Positions 42,989 through 50,582 of a DNA stretch of 64,000 nt are shown one piece after another. Both the position numbers and the translations under genes were made by a program. Source of the DNA: Xylophilus sp. GW821-FHT01B05. Lineage in GTDB: Bacteria; Pseudomonadota; Gammaproteobacteria; Burkholderiales; Burkholderiaceae_C. Each line of letters opens with the position of its first letter. Position 1 is the first letter of the stretch. The stretch is taken from contig CP152408.1 in NCBI GenBank assembly GCA_038961845.1, positions 1,426,001 through 1,490,000 of the forward strand, written 5' to 3'. The notes below the pieces were generated by a model. It did no database searches and had not been told where the DNA came from. It saw nothing but the letters and a program-made list of their open reading frames with translations.

Positions 42989-43588
42989 ATGCCGGCCCAA
43001 ATGAAAAACCAAAACCTCGTCATTCTCATCTCGGGCGCCGGCTCCAACATGCAGGCCATCGTGCAGGCCGCGCAGCGCGAGGCTTGGGAGCGGCGTTTTG
43101 GCGCCCGTGTGGCAGCAGTAATCAGCAACCGCGCCGACGCCGCCGGCCTGGCCTGGGCGGCCGAGCAAGGCATTGCCACGCAGGCGCTGGACCACAAGGC
43201 CTACGCCACGCGTGAGGATTTCGATGCGGCGCTGGCCGCGCTGATCGATGGCTACGATCCGGCGCTGCTGGTGTTGGCGGGTTTCATGCGCATCCTGACG
43301 CCCGGCTTTGTCGGCCACTATGGGGGGCGCATGGTCAATATCCACCCGTCGCTGCTGCCGGCCTTCCCGGGGCTGCACACGCACCGCCGTGCGATCGAGG
43401 CTGGCTGCGCATTTGCCGGCAGCACGGTGCACCGGGTAACGGCCGAGCTGGACCTGGGCCCGATCCTGGGCCAGGCCGTGGTGCCGGTGCTGCCCGGCGA
43501 CACGCCCGACGCGCTGGCCGCGCGGGTGCTCACGCAAGAGCACCTGCTGTACCCGCGGGTGTTGGCTGGGTTGCTATCTAAAGAATAG
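42989..43588 (+). CDS. purN: phosphoribosylglycinamide formyltransferase
   Basis: Transfers a formyl group from 10-formyl-THF to GAR in purine synthesis. Family blocks are [14 protein letters not shown] (phosphate loop), the folate/catalytic region [14 protein letters not shown] with the catalytic His, and [20 protein letters not shown] with the catalytic Asp. The start at 42989 is favoured because AGAGGT lies 12 bases upstream; the ATG at 43001 ([12 protein letters not shown]) fits the family N-terminus and is a real alternative. The last residues LLSKE and the TAG are coded by a repeat B copy. It is divergent from yceH. Confidence 0.93.
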   Translation: MPAQMKNQNLVILISGAGSNMQAIVQAAQREAWERRFGARVAAVISNRADAAGLAWAAEQGIATQALDHKAYATREDFDAALAALIDGYDPALLVLAGFMRILTPGFVGHYGGRMVNIHPSLLPAFPGLHTHRRAIEAGCAFAGSTVHRVTAELDLGPILGQAVVPVLPGDTPDALAARVLTQEHLLYPRVLAGLLSKE

Positions 43589-43636
43589 CTAATATCCCAG
43601 GCGTGGCCTGGGCTAGAGGCACTTTTCTTTAAAAAA
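43571..43636 (+). repeat. dispersed repeat family B, copy containing the purN stop codon
   Basis: GCTATCTAAAGAATAGCTAA, then CCCAGGCGTGGCCTGGGCTA and GAGGCACTTTTCTTT match family B over its whole length. It supplies the end of purN and runs to the stop of the convergent EF-hand gene. The central hairpin with A/T-rich tail may act as a terminator. Confidence 0.85.
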
Positions 43637-43638
43637 CC

Positions 43639-44667
43639 TCAAGCCACCACGCTGAGCGTGGAGCCGGTGCTGCTGCCGCTGCTGGCAGAGGCGCCGACCT
43701 GCTCGTACTGCTTGAGTACCAGCTGCGCCAACTGCGACAGGTCGAAGTTGCCGTTGCGGCTGCCCGTGCTGTCGGTGCTGCTGCTGGATGAAGACGTGCT
43801 GCCGGTGCTGAGCGAATTGAGCGCTTCGGTGATTTTTTGCGACAGTACGGCGGCCTCGTCGCGGCCGATGCGGCCATCCCCGTCGCTGTCCACCGCCTTG
43901 AACAGCGCCTGCAGCGGGTCGGTGCTGTCAGTGCTGGAGGTGGAGCCTGCTGCCAGCAGTTCCTCCGCCGACACCACGCCGTCCTTGTTGGTGTCGCGTG
44001 GGTCGTAGGTCGTGGCGCTGGTGCTGCGGCCACTGCTGCTGGCCGAGGTGCTGCTGGTGCTGTCAGGTGGCGGCGGTGGCATGCCGCCCGCCATGCCCTG
44101 GCCGCCGCCCTGCGCCGAAGGGCGGCCGGCGTCGAACTCGGCTTGGCTCAGGCTGCCGTCGCCATCGGTGTCCAACTGGGCGAACAGCTTGCTGGCCGCG
44201 CTGTCGGTGCTGCTGGTGTCGGTCTGGCCGGACATCTTCTGCTGCAGCGCCTGGAATTCGGCCGCACTCAGCTTGCCGTCACCGTCGCTGTCGACCTTGC
44301 CGAACAGGTCGTCGCCGGCCGTGCCCTGGGCGCTGGTGCTGTCGCTGCTGCGCGACTGTGCAAAGTCCATGGTCGAGCGCTGGGGCATCAGGCTTTGCAT
44401 GGCCTGGGTGAGCTGGTCCTGGCTGAGCGTGCCGTCGGTGCCGAACTGGCTCACCAGATCGGACGCCTTGGCCGTGCTGCCGCCCGTGGCGCTGGACAGT
44501 TTGTCGAGCACGGTCTGCAGCTCGGTGCCGTCCACGCTGCCGCTGCCGTCGCTGTCGGTCTCGGAGAACATCTCCTTCTCCATCCAGGCCCGGCGTGCGT
44601 CCCTTGCCGTCTGCATGGCAGACCATGCGCTGCCGGCGCTGCTGCCGGCTCCGTTGATCGTCGTCAT
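43639..44667 (-). CDS. multi-EF-hand calcium-binding protein
   Basis: A 342-residue protein with five canonical 12-residue EF-hand loops: 38-49 (DSDGSGSVDGTE), 126-137 (DSDGDGKLSAAE), 166-177 (DTDGDGSLSQAE), 225-236 (DTNKDGVVSAEE) and 260-271 (DSDGDGRIGRDE), plus a degenerate one near 75-86. They are linked by long Ser/Thr-rich spacers with a PPPPP tract (198-201) and poly-Ser runs. No signal peptide is visible, so it is cytoplasmic or leaves by a non-Sec route. The ATG at 44667 follows AAAGGA. It is divergent from a two-component system 220 bases away. Confidence 0.85.
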   Translation of the reverse strand: MTTINGAGSSAGSAWSAMQTARDARRAWMEKEMFSETDSDGSGSVDGTELQTVLDKLSSATGGSTAKASDLVSQFGTDGTLSQDQLTQAMQSLMPQRSTMDFAQSRSSDSTSAQGTAGDDLFGKVDSDGDGKLSAAEFQALQQKMSGQTDTSSTDSAASKLFAQLDTDGDGSLSQAEFDAGRPSAQGGGQGMAGGMPPPPPDSTSSTSASSSGRSTSATTYDPRDTNKDGVVSAEELLAAGSTSSTDSTDPLQALFKAVDSDGDGRIGRDEAAVLSQKITEALNSLSTGSTSSSSSSTDSTGSRNGNFDLSQLAQLVLKQYEQVGASASSGSSTGSTLSVVA

Positions 44668-44887
44668 GAAACATCCTTTCTGCGGTGCAAAGCTGCCCAG
44701 GAATACCTGTCTGGCAGACGCAACGATTCTGCAAAGAAGGGGTAAATCATGTTTGTCGGCCACGTACCGGGGCTGGTACGAAAAGCCCTTTGGCGCGGGG
44801 AAAAGCGGGGTGTTTCCGGCCTTGTTCGAGGCTTTTGCGCAAAAGGCGATCCTCCTACACTACTGCGGCAGCAGGACACACCTACCC
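44668..44887. promoter_or_regulatory. divergent control region between the EF-hand gene and the two-component system
   Basis: A 220-base spacer between divergent starts that must hold both promoters. I saw no clear dyad longer than 6 bp. An open frame covering part of it on the plus strand is continuous with the response regulator but has no family support. Confidence 0.4.
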
Positions 44888-45601
44888 ATGACGAAAGCAC
44901 CGCCCCAGATCTTGGTTGTCGACGACGACACCGACATCACCACTTTGCTGCACGACTACCTGGCGCGCTTCGGCTTTGGCGTGCACGTCGCCGGCGACGG
45001 CGAAACCATGCGTGCCCAACTGGCGGTGCAGCGCATCGACCTGCTGGTGCTCGACATCATGCTGCCCGGCACCGACGGCCTGACGCTGGCGCGCGAGGTG
45101 CGCGCCACCTCGCGCCTCCCCATCATCATGCTCACCGCGCGCGGCCATGCCTATGACCGCGTGCTGGGGCTGGAGCTGGGCGCCGACGACTACATGGCCA
45201 AGCCCTTCGAGCCGCGCGAGCTGGTGGCGCGCATCCAGACCGTGCTGCGCCGCGCGGCCGCCTCGCCCACCTCGCTGCTGCAGGACGTGGCCAGCTTCGA
45301 CGGTTGGCAGTTGCACCGGCAGGAGCGCCGCCTGGTATCGCCGCAGGGCGTGGTGGTGCCGCTGTCCAATGCGGAATACCGCCTGCTCACCACCTTCCTG
45401 GCCATGCCACGCCGCCTGTTCAGCCGCGACCAGCTCATGGAGCAGGCGCGCGGCCGCAGCATGGAGGCCTTCGAGCGCAGCATCGACCTGCTGGTGTCGC
45501 GGCTGCGCCAGAAGCTGGACGACGACCCGCGCGCGCCCACCATGATCAAGACGGTGCGCGGCGCGGGCTACATCTTCAACGCACGTTCGGTGCAGGCCTA
45601 G
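44888..45601 (+). CDS. OmpR-family response regulator
   Basis: A 237-residue OmpR/PhoB-type regulator. The receiver domain has the acidic pocket D12-D14 (VVDDD), phosphoacceptor D56 (LLVLDIMLPGTDG), T in LTARG and the K in MAKPFEPREL. The winged-helix output domain spans about 135-232 (SNAEYRLLTTFLAMPRRLFS, then RSIDLLVSRLRQKLDDD). The ATG at 44888 opens the receiver; the open frame to 44012 upstream is antisense to the EF-hand gene. It is followed by the kinase gene after 5 bases. Confidence 0.95.
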   Translation: MTKAPPQILVVDDDTDITTLLHDYLARFGFGVHVAGDGETMRAQLAVQRIDLLVLDIMLPGTDGLTLAREVRATSRLPIIMLTARGHAYDRVLGLELGADDYMAKPFEPRELVARIQTVLRRAAASPTSLLQDVASFDGWQLHRQERRLVSPQGVVVPLSNAEYRLLTTFLAMPRRLFSRDQLMEQARGRSMEAFERSIDLLVSRLRQKLDDDPRAPTMIKTVRGAGYIFNARSVQA

Positions 45602-45606
45602 CCCGC

Positions 45607-46722
45607 ATGGCCACGCAAGCCAACCGCTGGCAGCGGCTGTCTGCGTGGGCCGCGCGGCTGCTGCCGGCCAGCCTGTTTGGCCGGCTCGCGCTGCTGCTGT
45701 TTGTCACGGCGCTGGTCAGCCATGTGCTGGCGCTGACGCTGCTGTTCGAGCTGCGGCACGAAGAGTTCGGCATGCGGCCGCCGCCACCGCCGGGCGCCGA
45801 GGCCATGCCCTTTGGGCGACCACCGCCACCGCCCATGCCCGATGAGTCGCCGCTGTGGCCGCCCGAGGGCCTGCTGCTCGACATCGGCGTACGGCTGGCC
45901 GCGCTGCTGCTGGCGGCCTGGGTCGGCGCGCGCTGGCTGGCGCAGCCGGTGCGCAGATTGGTCGCTGCCGCGCAGGAGCTGGGGCAGGACATCTACCGCC
46001 CGCCCATGGCCGAGGAAGGCACCACCGAATGCCGCGAGGCCACCCGGGTGTTCAATGGCATGCAGGCCAAGATTCGCCGCCAGATGGATGACCGCGACCG
46101 CTTCGTCGCGGCCGTGTCGCATGACCTGCGTACCCCGCTGACCCGCATGCGCCTGCGCGCCGAGGTGCTGGAAGACGCCGACGCCCGCCTGCGCTTCGGC
46201 CGCGACATCGCTGAAATGGAGGCCATGCTGCGCGCCACGCTCGACTACCTGCGCGGCGCGGCTGACGCCGAGGCCATGGTGCCGCTGGACATCGTCGCCT
46301 TGGCCACCAGCATGGCCGACGACCAGCAGGACGCCGGCCAGGCGGTCAGCGTCAGCGGCCAGTGCGTGCCCTTGCCGGCGCAGCCCTCGGCGTTGCGCCG
46401 CTGCCTGTGCAACCTGGTGGAGAACGCGGTGCGCTATGGCGGCAGCGCAGAGATCCAGCTCATCGATGATCCGCAACGGCTGCGCATCGAGGTGGCCGAC
46501 CGCGGCCCCGGCCTGCCCGAGGTCGAGCTGGAGCGGGTGCTTGCGCCGTTCTACCGCGTCGAAGCCTCGCGCAACCGGGATTCGGGCGGCATCGGCCTGG
46601 GGCTGTCGATCGCGCATGACATCGCGCGCCGCCATGGCGGCAGCCTGGTGCTGCGCAACCGCGCCGGCGGCGGGCTGGTCGCCACGCTGGAGTTGCCGCG
46701 CGGCGCGGCGGACGCCGTTTAA
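45607..46722 (+). CDS. sensor histidine kinase with short Pro-rich periplasmic loop
   Basis: A 371-residue membrane kinase. TM1 is about 25-46 and TM2 about 89-111; the loop between is only about 40 residues and is rich in proline (MRPPPPPGAEAMPFG, then RPPPPPMPDESPLWPP). A HAMP domain follows, then HisKA with H172 in VSHDLRTPLTR and an ATPase domain with NLVENAVRYGG, DRGPGLP and GGIGLGLSIAHDIARRHGG. The short loop leaves little room for a folded sensor, so it may sense ions or an accessory protein; the divergent EF-hand gene makes calcium a candidate. The stop overlaps that of the convergent DUF1653 gene. Confidence 0.95.
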   Translation: MATQANRWQRLSAWAARLLPASLFGRLALLLFVTALVSHVLALTLLFELRHEEFGMRPPPPPGAEAMPFGRPPPPPMPDESPLWPPEGLLLDIGVRLAALLLAAWVGARWLAQPVRRLVAAAQELGQDIYRPPMAEEGTTECREATRVFNGMQAKIRRQMDDRDRFVAAVSHDLRTPLTRMRLRAEVLEDADARLRFGRDIAEMEAMLRATLDYLRGAADAEAMVPLDIVALATSMADDQQDAGQAVSVSGQCVPLPAQPSALRRCLCNLVENAVRYGGSAEIQLIDDPQRLRIEVADRGPGLPEVELERVLAPFYRVEASRNRDSGGIGLGLSIAHDIARRHGGSLVLRNRAGGGLVATLELPRGAADAV

Positions 46723-46952
46723 GGCAATCGGGCGAAGCGCGGCTGCCGCAGGCCGTCCACCACAATTTCCTCGGCAAACATCGCCGCCGGCCGTACCCAC
46801 AGGCCACCTTCACCGTACAGCGCGCGGTACAGCGTCATCGGCTCCAGCGTCTCGCTGTGGCGCACGGTGCCTTGCACCTCATAGAGCCCGCCCTTGTAGT
46901 GGCGGTAGGTGCCCGGGGGCGTTTCGATGAGCGGTGGAAGGTCGTGGGTCAT
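46719..46952 (-). CDS. DUF1653 family protein
   Basis: A 77-residue DUF1653 protein of unknown function. Its single small domain is clear: PGTYRHYKGGLYEVQG, then HSETLEPMTLYRALYGEGG and LWVRPAAMF. The start ATG at 46952 is three bases from the terminal inverted repeat of the MITE-like element. No Shine-Dalgarno sequence is visible in the adjoining element DNA, so translation may be weak. The stop overlaps the kinase stop by 3 bases (convergent genes). Confidence 0.85.
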   Translation of the reverse strand: MTHDLPPLIETPPGTYRHYKGGLYEVQGTVRHSETLEPMTLYRALYGEGGLWVRPAAMFAEEIVVDGLRQPRFARLP

Positions 46953-46954
46953 GG

Positions 46955-47231
46955 CTAAGAACGTGTTTGCGATCTGTATGGGGATCGCGTTGGAGTGCAA
47001 TCGGGATGAGTGGGTGGCCTGGATCCCGCCGCATGGGCTTTGGCCCATGCAAGGGGCCGGGGTGCTCAATCGCCCGATTTCACTCCAACCCTTCGGGCAA
47101 GTGTCTTTGCGGGCGGTCTGCGGCGTTGCGGCGCTTGTCCATAGCCAAGCTATGGACGGCGCACCGCGCCTTGCATCCCATCCCGCAAAGACACTTGCGC
47201 GACCCCATAGAGATCGCAAACACGTTCTAAG
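46955..47231. mobile_element. MITE-like non-coding element with 29-bp terminal inverted repeats
   Basis: Terminal repeats at 46955-46983 and 47203-47231 match in 27 of 29 positions (core AGAACGTGTTTGCGATCT). Inside are two nested inverted repeats: TTGGAGTGCAATCGGG with CCCGATTTCACTCCAA, and TGTCTTTGCGGG with CCCGCAAAGACA, each around a further palindrome (GCATGGGCTTTGGCCCATGC; GTCCATAGCCAAGCTATGGAC is split here as GTCCATAGC and GCTATGGAC). No reading frame of known type is present. No clear target-site duplication is seen. It fills most of the 319-base gap between the DUF1653 and M48 genes. Confidence 0.8.
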
Positions 47232-47271
47232 ATGCTGCGCAATACAACGGGTTACAACAGGGCAGGGAAAC

Positions 47272-49137
47272 GTGGACGAGGCCGACTTTATCCATCTTGT
47301 GCGCCTGAGCGAGCATGCCAGTGCGGACAACAGCGCCGCCTATCGGCGCCGCGTCATGGCCTTTGCCGCGTTGGGCTATGCCTGGGTCATCGCCTGCGTG
47401 GCCTTGGCCTGCGCCCTCCTGTGGTGGGTTGCCAGCCTCTGGCTGGCGGGCGGGCGTTTTCGGGTGGCGTGGCTGTGGCTGCTGGCATTTGCCGCGGGCC
47501 TGCTGTGGTCCGGCCTGCGTGCGCTGTGGCTGCGCCTGGATCCGCCCGATGGCCTGCCGATCACGGCGGACGACGCGCCGGCGCTGTTCCAGGCGCTGGA
47601 GCGCATCCGTTCCAAAATCAAGGGGCCACCCATCCATCGGGTCTACGTCAACGCCGACTTCAATGCCTGCGTCAGCCAGCGTCCGCGCTACGGCCTGTTT
47701 GGCGGCTCGATCAATGAACTGGCCATCGGCCTGCCGCTGGCGATGGCGCTCGACAAGCCGCGCCTGCTGGCGGTGCTGGCGCACGAATACGGCCATCTGC
47801 GTGGCGACCACGGCCGCGTCAGCGCCTGGATCTACCGCACGCGCCTGAGCTGGGGCCGGCTCTACCAGGGGATGCGACGCAGCCAGGGCGTGGCGATGGC
47901 TGCGACCCAGGCCTTCCTGAACTGGTACTTCCCGCGCTTTGCGGCGCGCACCTTCGCCCTGGCACGCCAGGATGAGTATGAGGCCGACCGTATCGCCGGC
48001 CGGTTGCTGGGAGCACCGGTGGCGGCGGCCGCGCTGACAGAGATCGAGATCAAGGGCGCCTGGCTGGCGCAGGAATTCTGGCCGGCGCATTGGCACGCCG
48101 CCGCCTTGCATGGGCGCCCGCTGGGGCCGTTTGGCGCTCTCCAGCGCCTGCTGGCCTTGCCACCGGACGAGGCCTTTGCCCGGCAGGCCTTGCAACAGGC
48201 GCTGCGCAGCATCAGCCAGGTGGATGACACCCATCCGGGGCTGCGCGACCGGCTGGAGGCCCTGGCGCAGAAACCTGCACTGCCAGACTGGTCCACCCGC
48301 CCGGCGCTGGCCTTGCTGGGGCCGCGTGTGGCGCAGTGGATCGAGCATTTCGACCGCGAGTGGTGCGAGCAGCACACCGAGCACTGGCGCGCGCACCACG
48401 CCTGGCTGGCCCGCCTGCGCGCGCGCACGGACGAATTGCTACAGGGCGCCGCCAGCAACAACGCCGAGGAAATGGCCGAGCTCGGCGACCTGTGCCAGCG
48501 CCTTGATCCGCATGCCGACGCACAGCCGCACTACCGGCGCGCGCTGGAGATCAGCGCGGACCATCCGCGCGCGTTGCAGGGCTTGGCGCAGTGCCTGCCG
48601 CCGGTCGAGCGCCCGCAGTGCCTGGCGCTGCTGGAACGCCTGTACAGCAGCAGCCCGGGCCACCGCTGGTGGGCCAGCAGCCGGGCCGTGGCTGCGCTGG
48701 AGGTCATCGATGCGTACACGCTGTATGACGATGCCGCGCTCAAGCGCTGGCGCGAGCGGCGCAAGCAGGCCGAAGCGGCCGAGGGCAGCGCCTGGGAAGA
48801 ACTGACCACGCCGCCCTGGTTCTCCGCCATCGCGCACCATGATCTGAACGAGTTCGAGCTGGGCCTGCTCAAGGTAGGCCTGCAGCGCTGCGAGCCACTG
48901 GCGCGCGCCTGGCTGGTACGACGCAACCTGCGCGAGTTCCCGTACCGCCGCTGCTACCTGCTCTTCATCGAGCTGCCGGACCTGCACGATGAAGACCGCT
49001 TCGACATCTGCCGCAGCCTGGAGCGCACGCTGGAGCTGCCCGGCCCGGTATTGGCGCTGTGGGCCGGCGATTCGCCCACGTTGGACGAGATCGAGCGCAA
49101 GGCCTTCGCCCCGGTATTTGCACGCCGCGTGCGATAG
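47272..49137 (+). CDS. M48-family zinc metallopeptidase with TPR-like C-terminal region
   Basis: A 621-residue membrane protein. Two TM segments (about 30-50 and 58-80) precede an M48 peptidase domain with H171-EYG-H175 (the HEXXH zinc motif) and the third ligand in DEYEAD (234-239). After the peptidase domain (to about 330) comes a helical, TPR-like region ([19 protein letters not shown]). The start is GTG at 47272, behind AGGGA; the next in-frame ATG is 47356, inside the conserved N-terminal helix. The upstream frame to 46909 runs through the MITE-like element and is not coding. M48 proteases of this type (HtpX-like) act in membrane protein quality control. Confidence 0.85.
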   Translation: MDEADFIHLVRLSEHASADNSAAYRRRVMAFAALGYAWVIACVALACALLWWVASLWLAGGRFRVAWLWLLAFAAGLLWSGLRALWLRLDPPDGLPITADDAPALFQALERIRSKIKGPPIHRVYVNADFNACVSQRPRYGLFGGSINELAIGLPLAMALDKPRLLAVLAHEYGHLRGDHGRVSAWIYRTRLSWGRLYQGMRRSQGVAMAATQAFLNWYFPRFAARTFALARQDEYEADRIAGRLLGAPVAAAALTEIEIKGAWLAQEFWPAHWHAAALHGRPLGPFGALQRLLALPPDEAFARQALQQALRSISQVDDTHPGLRDRLEALAQKPALPDWSTRPALALLGPRVAQWIEHFDREWCEQHTEHWRAHHAWLARLRARTDELLQGAASNNAEEMAELGDLCQRLDPHADAQPHYRRALEISADHPRALQGLAQCLPPVERPQCLALLERLYSSSPGHRWWASSRAVAALEVIDAYTLYDDAALKRWRERRKQAEAAEGSAWEELTTPPWFSAIAHHDLNEFELGLLKVGLQRCEPLARAWLVRRNLREFPYRRCYLLFIELPDLHDEDRFDICRSLERTLELPGPVLALWAGDSPTLDEIERKAFAPVFARRVR

Positions 49138-49176
49138 CGGCAAGGGTGGGGAAGGGCGGGGTGGGACAATCGGGGC

Positions 49177-50451
49177 ATGCATCCTAAAGCCCTGTTGGAC
49201 GCCTGCGCCGAATTGGTGCGGCTCACGCTGACCTTCGAACACCCCGCAGACGCCGTCGTCTCCCGTTACTTTCGCGACCATCGCGGCCTCGGGCCGCGCG
49301 AGCGCGCCACGCTGGCCGAGACCGTCTACAACGTCTTGCGCCAGAAACTGCGCTACGAGCACCTGGCCCGCTCGGGCAGTGGCGCCAAGGAGCGCCGCCT
49401 GGCCATCCTCGGCTTCCACGGCCCGCGCGACTTCCTGAAAAGCGCGCTCTTCGACCAGGAGAAAAACTGGCTCGACCAGTGCGACCAGATCAATACCGCC
49501 GACCTGCTGGAGCCGCACCGCCACAACCTGCCTGAATGGCTGGCCGCGCCGCTCAAGGCCCAGGTCGGTACCGGCTTCTGGGCGCTGGCCGAGAGCCTGC
49601 AGAACGGTGCGCCGCTGGACTTGCGCGTCAACGCTTTGAAGGAAAAAAGGGCTGAAGTCCAGGCGGAGCTTAAGAAGATAGCTATTAAATCAGTAGCGAC
49701 CCCGTTTTCTCCCTGGGGTTTGCGTATTGAAGGCAAGCCGGCGCTGACCAAGCTCGACGTCTTCACCCGCGGCGCCATCGAGGTGCAGGACGAAGGCTCG
49801 CAACTGCTGGCCCTGCTGCTCGACGCCAAGCGCGGCGAGATGGTGGTCGACTTCTGCGCTGGCGCCGGCGGCAAGACCCTGGCCGTCGGTGCCACCATGC
49901 GCAGCACCGGCCGGCTCTACGCCTTCGACACCTCGGCGCACCGGCTCGACGCCCTCAAGCCGCGGCTGGCGCGCAGCGGCCTGTCCAACGTGCACCCGGC
50001 TGCCATCGCCCACGAGCGCGATGACCGCGTCAAGCGCCTGGCCGGCAAGATCGATCGCGTGCTGGTCGATGCGCCTTGCTCCGGCCTGGGCACGCTGCGC
50101 CGCAACCCTGACCTGAAATGGCGCCAGTCGCCGCAGTCGGTGCAGGAACTGACGGCCAAGCAGACCGCGATCCTGGAAAGCGCTGCCCGCCTGGTAAAGC
50201 CAGGCGGCCGTCTGGTCTACGCCACCTGCAGCGTGCTGCCCGAGGAAAACGAGGCCATCGCAGCAGCGTTTTCCCAGGCGCATCCCGATTTCGAGCCGCT
50301 GGACGCGGCAGAACTGCTGACCCAGCTCAAAGTGCCCAACGCCCCAAGCCTGTGCCAAGGCCCGGTAACGGGTGGCGAATACCTGCGTTTGTGGCCCCAT
50401 GTGCATCAAACAGACGGCTTTTTTGCAGCGGTTTGGTCTAAAAAGCCCTGA
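49177..50451 (+). CDS. rsmB: RsmB-like 16S rRNA (or tRNA) m5C methyltransferase
   Basis: A 424-residue Rossmann-fold RNA m5C methyltransferase of the RsmB/NSUN family. The SAM site is VVDFCAGAGGKTLAVG; the two catalytic cysteines are C301 in DAPCSGLGTLRRNPD and C351 in YATCSVLPEENE. A NusB-like N-domain is present in reduced form. The family order of motifs suggests 16S rRNA C967-type methylation, but other m5C targets are possible. Residues about 155-174 are coded by DNA that matches repeat family B on the opposite strand. Confidence 0.88.
   Translation: MHPKALLDACAELVRLTLTFEHPADAVVSRYFRDHRGLGPRERATLAETVYNVLRQKLRYEHLARSGSGAKERRLAILGFHGPRDFLKSALFDQEKNWLDQCDQINTADLLEPHRHNLPEWLAAPLKAQVGTGFWALAESLQNGAPLDLRVNALKEKRAEVQAELKKIAIKSVATPFSPWGLRIEGKPALTKLDVFTRGAIEVQDEGSQLLALLLDAKRGEMVVDFCAGAGGKTLAVGATMRSTGRLYAFDTSAHRLDALKPRLARSGLSNVHPAAIAHERDDRVKRLAGKIDRVLVDAPCSGLGTLRRNPDLKWRQSPQSVQELTAKQTAILESAARLVKPGGRLVYATCSVLPEENEAIAAAFSQAHPDFEPLDAAELLTQLKVPNAPSLCQGPVTGGEYLRLWPHVHQTDGFFAAVWSKKP
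49639..49697 (-). repeat. repeat family B-like sequence inside rsmB
   Basis: On the minus strand: GCTACTGATTTAATAGCTAT, then GCCTGGACTTCAGCCC and TTTTTTCC at the end. The order and spacing follow family B (GCTA-A/T-TAGCTAT, CCTGG, AGCCC, A/T tail). It keeps the rsmB frame. Confidence 0.55.
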
Positions 50452-50468
50452 AGTTCGTTTAATGTCTG

Positions 50469-50497
50469 TGAAAAGTTGGGGTTAACCGAACTTTTCA
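50469..50497. promoter_or_regulatory. operator-like palindrome upstream of the desaturase
   Basis: TGAAAAGTT and AACTTTTCA are perfect 9-bp arms around 11 bases that include GGTTAACC. It lies 86 bases upstream of the desaturase ATG and just upstream of TAAAAT (50513-50518), a possible -10 element. Confidence 0.6.
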
Positions 50498-50582
50498 TGG
50501 GCTTGGGCACACTAAAATAGGTGCTTGTTTTTTTGGCATCCGCCGACTACCTGACGATTCCCTCGTCAAGAGGTTTTTGACT

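Noticed and set aside
44012..44887. Upstream extension of the response regulator frame
   Set aside because: Antisense to the EF-hand repeats and crosses the divergent spacer; the receiver domain begins at 44888.
46951..47235. Target-site duplication of the MITE-like element
   Set aside because: Flanks share at most ATG, too short to be meaningful, so true insertion borders are unproven.
46909..47271. N-terminal extension of the M48 frame
   Set aside because: It runs through the MITE-like element; the conserved N-terminus begins at the GTG at 47272.
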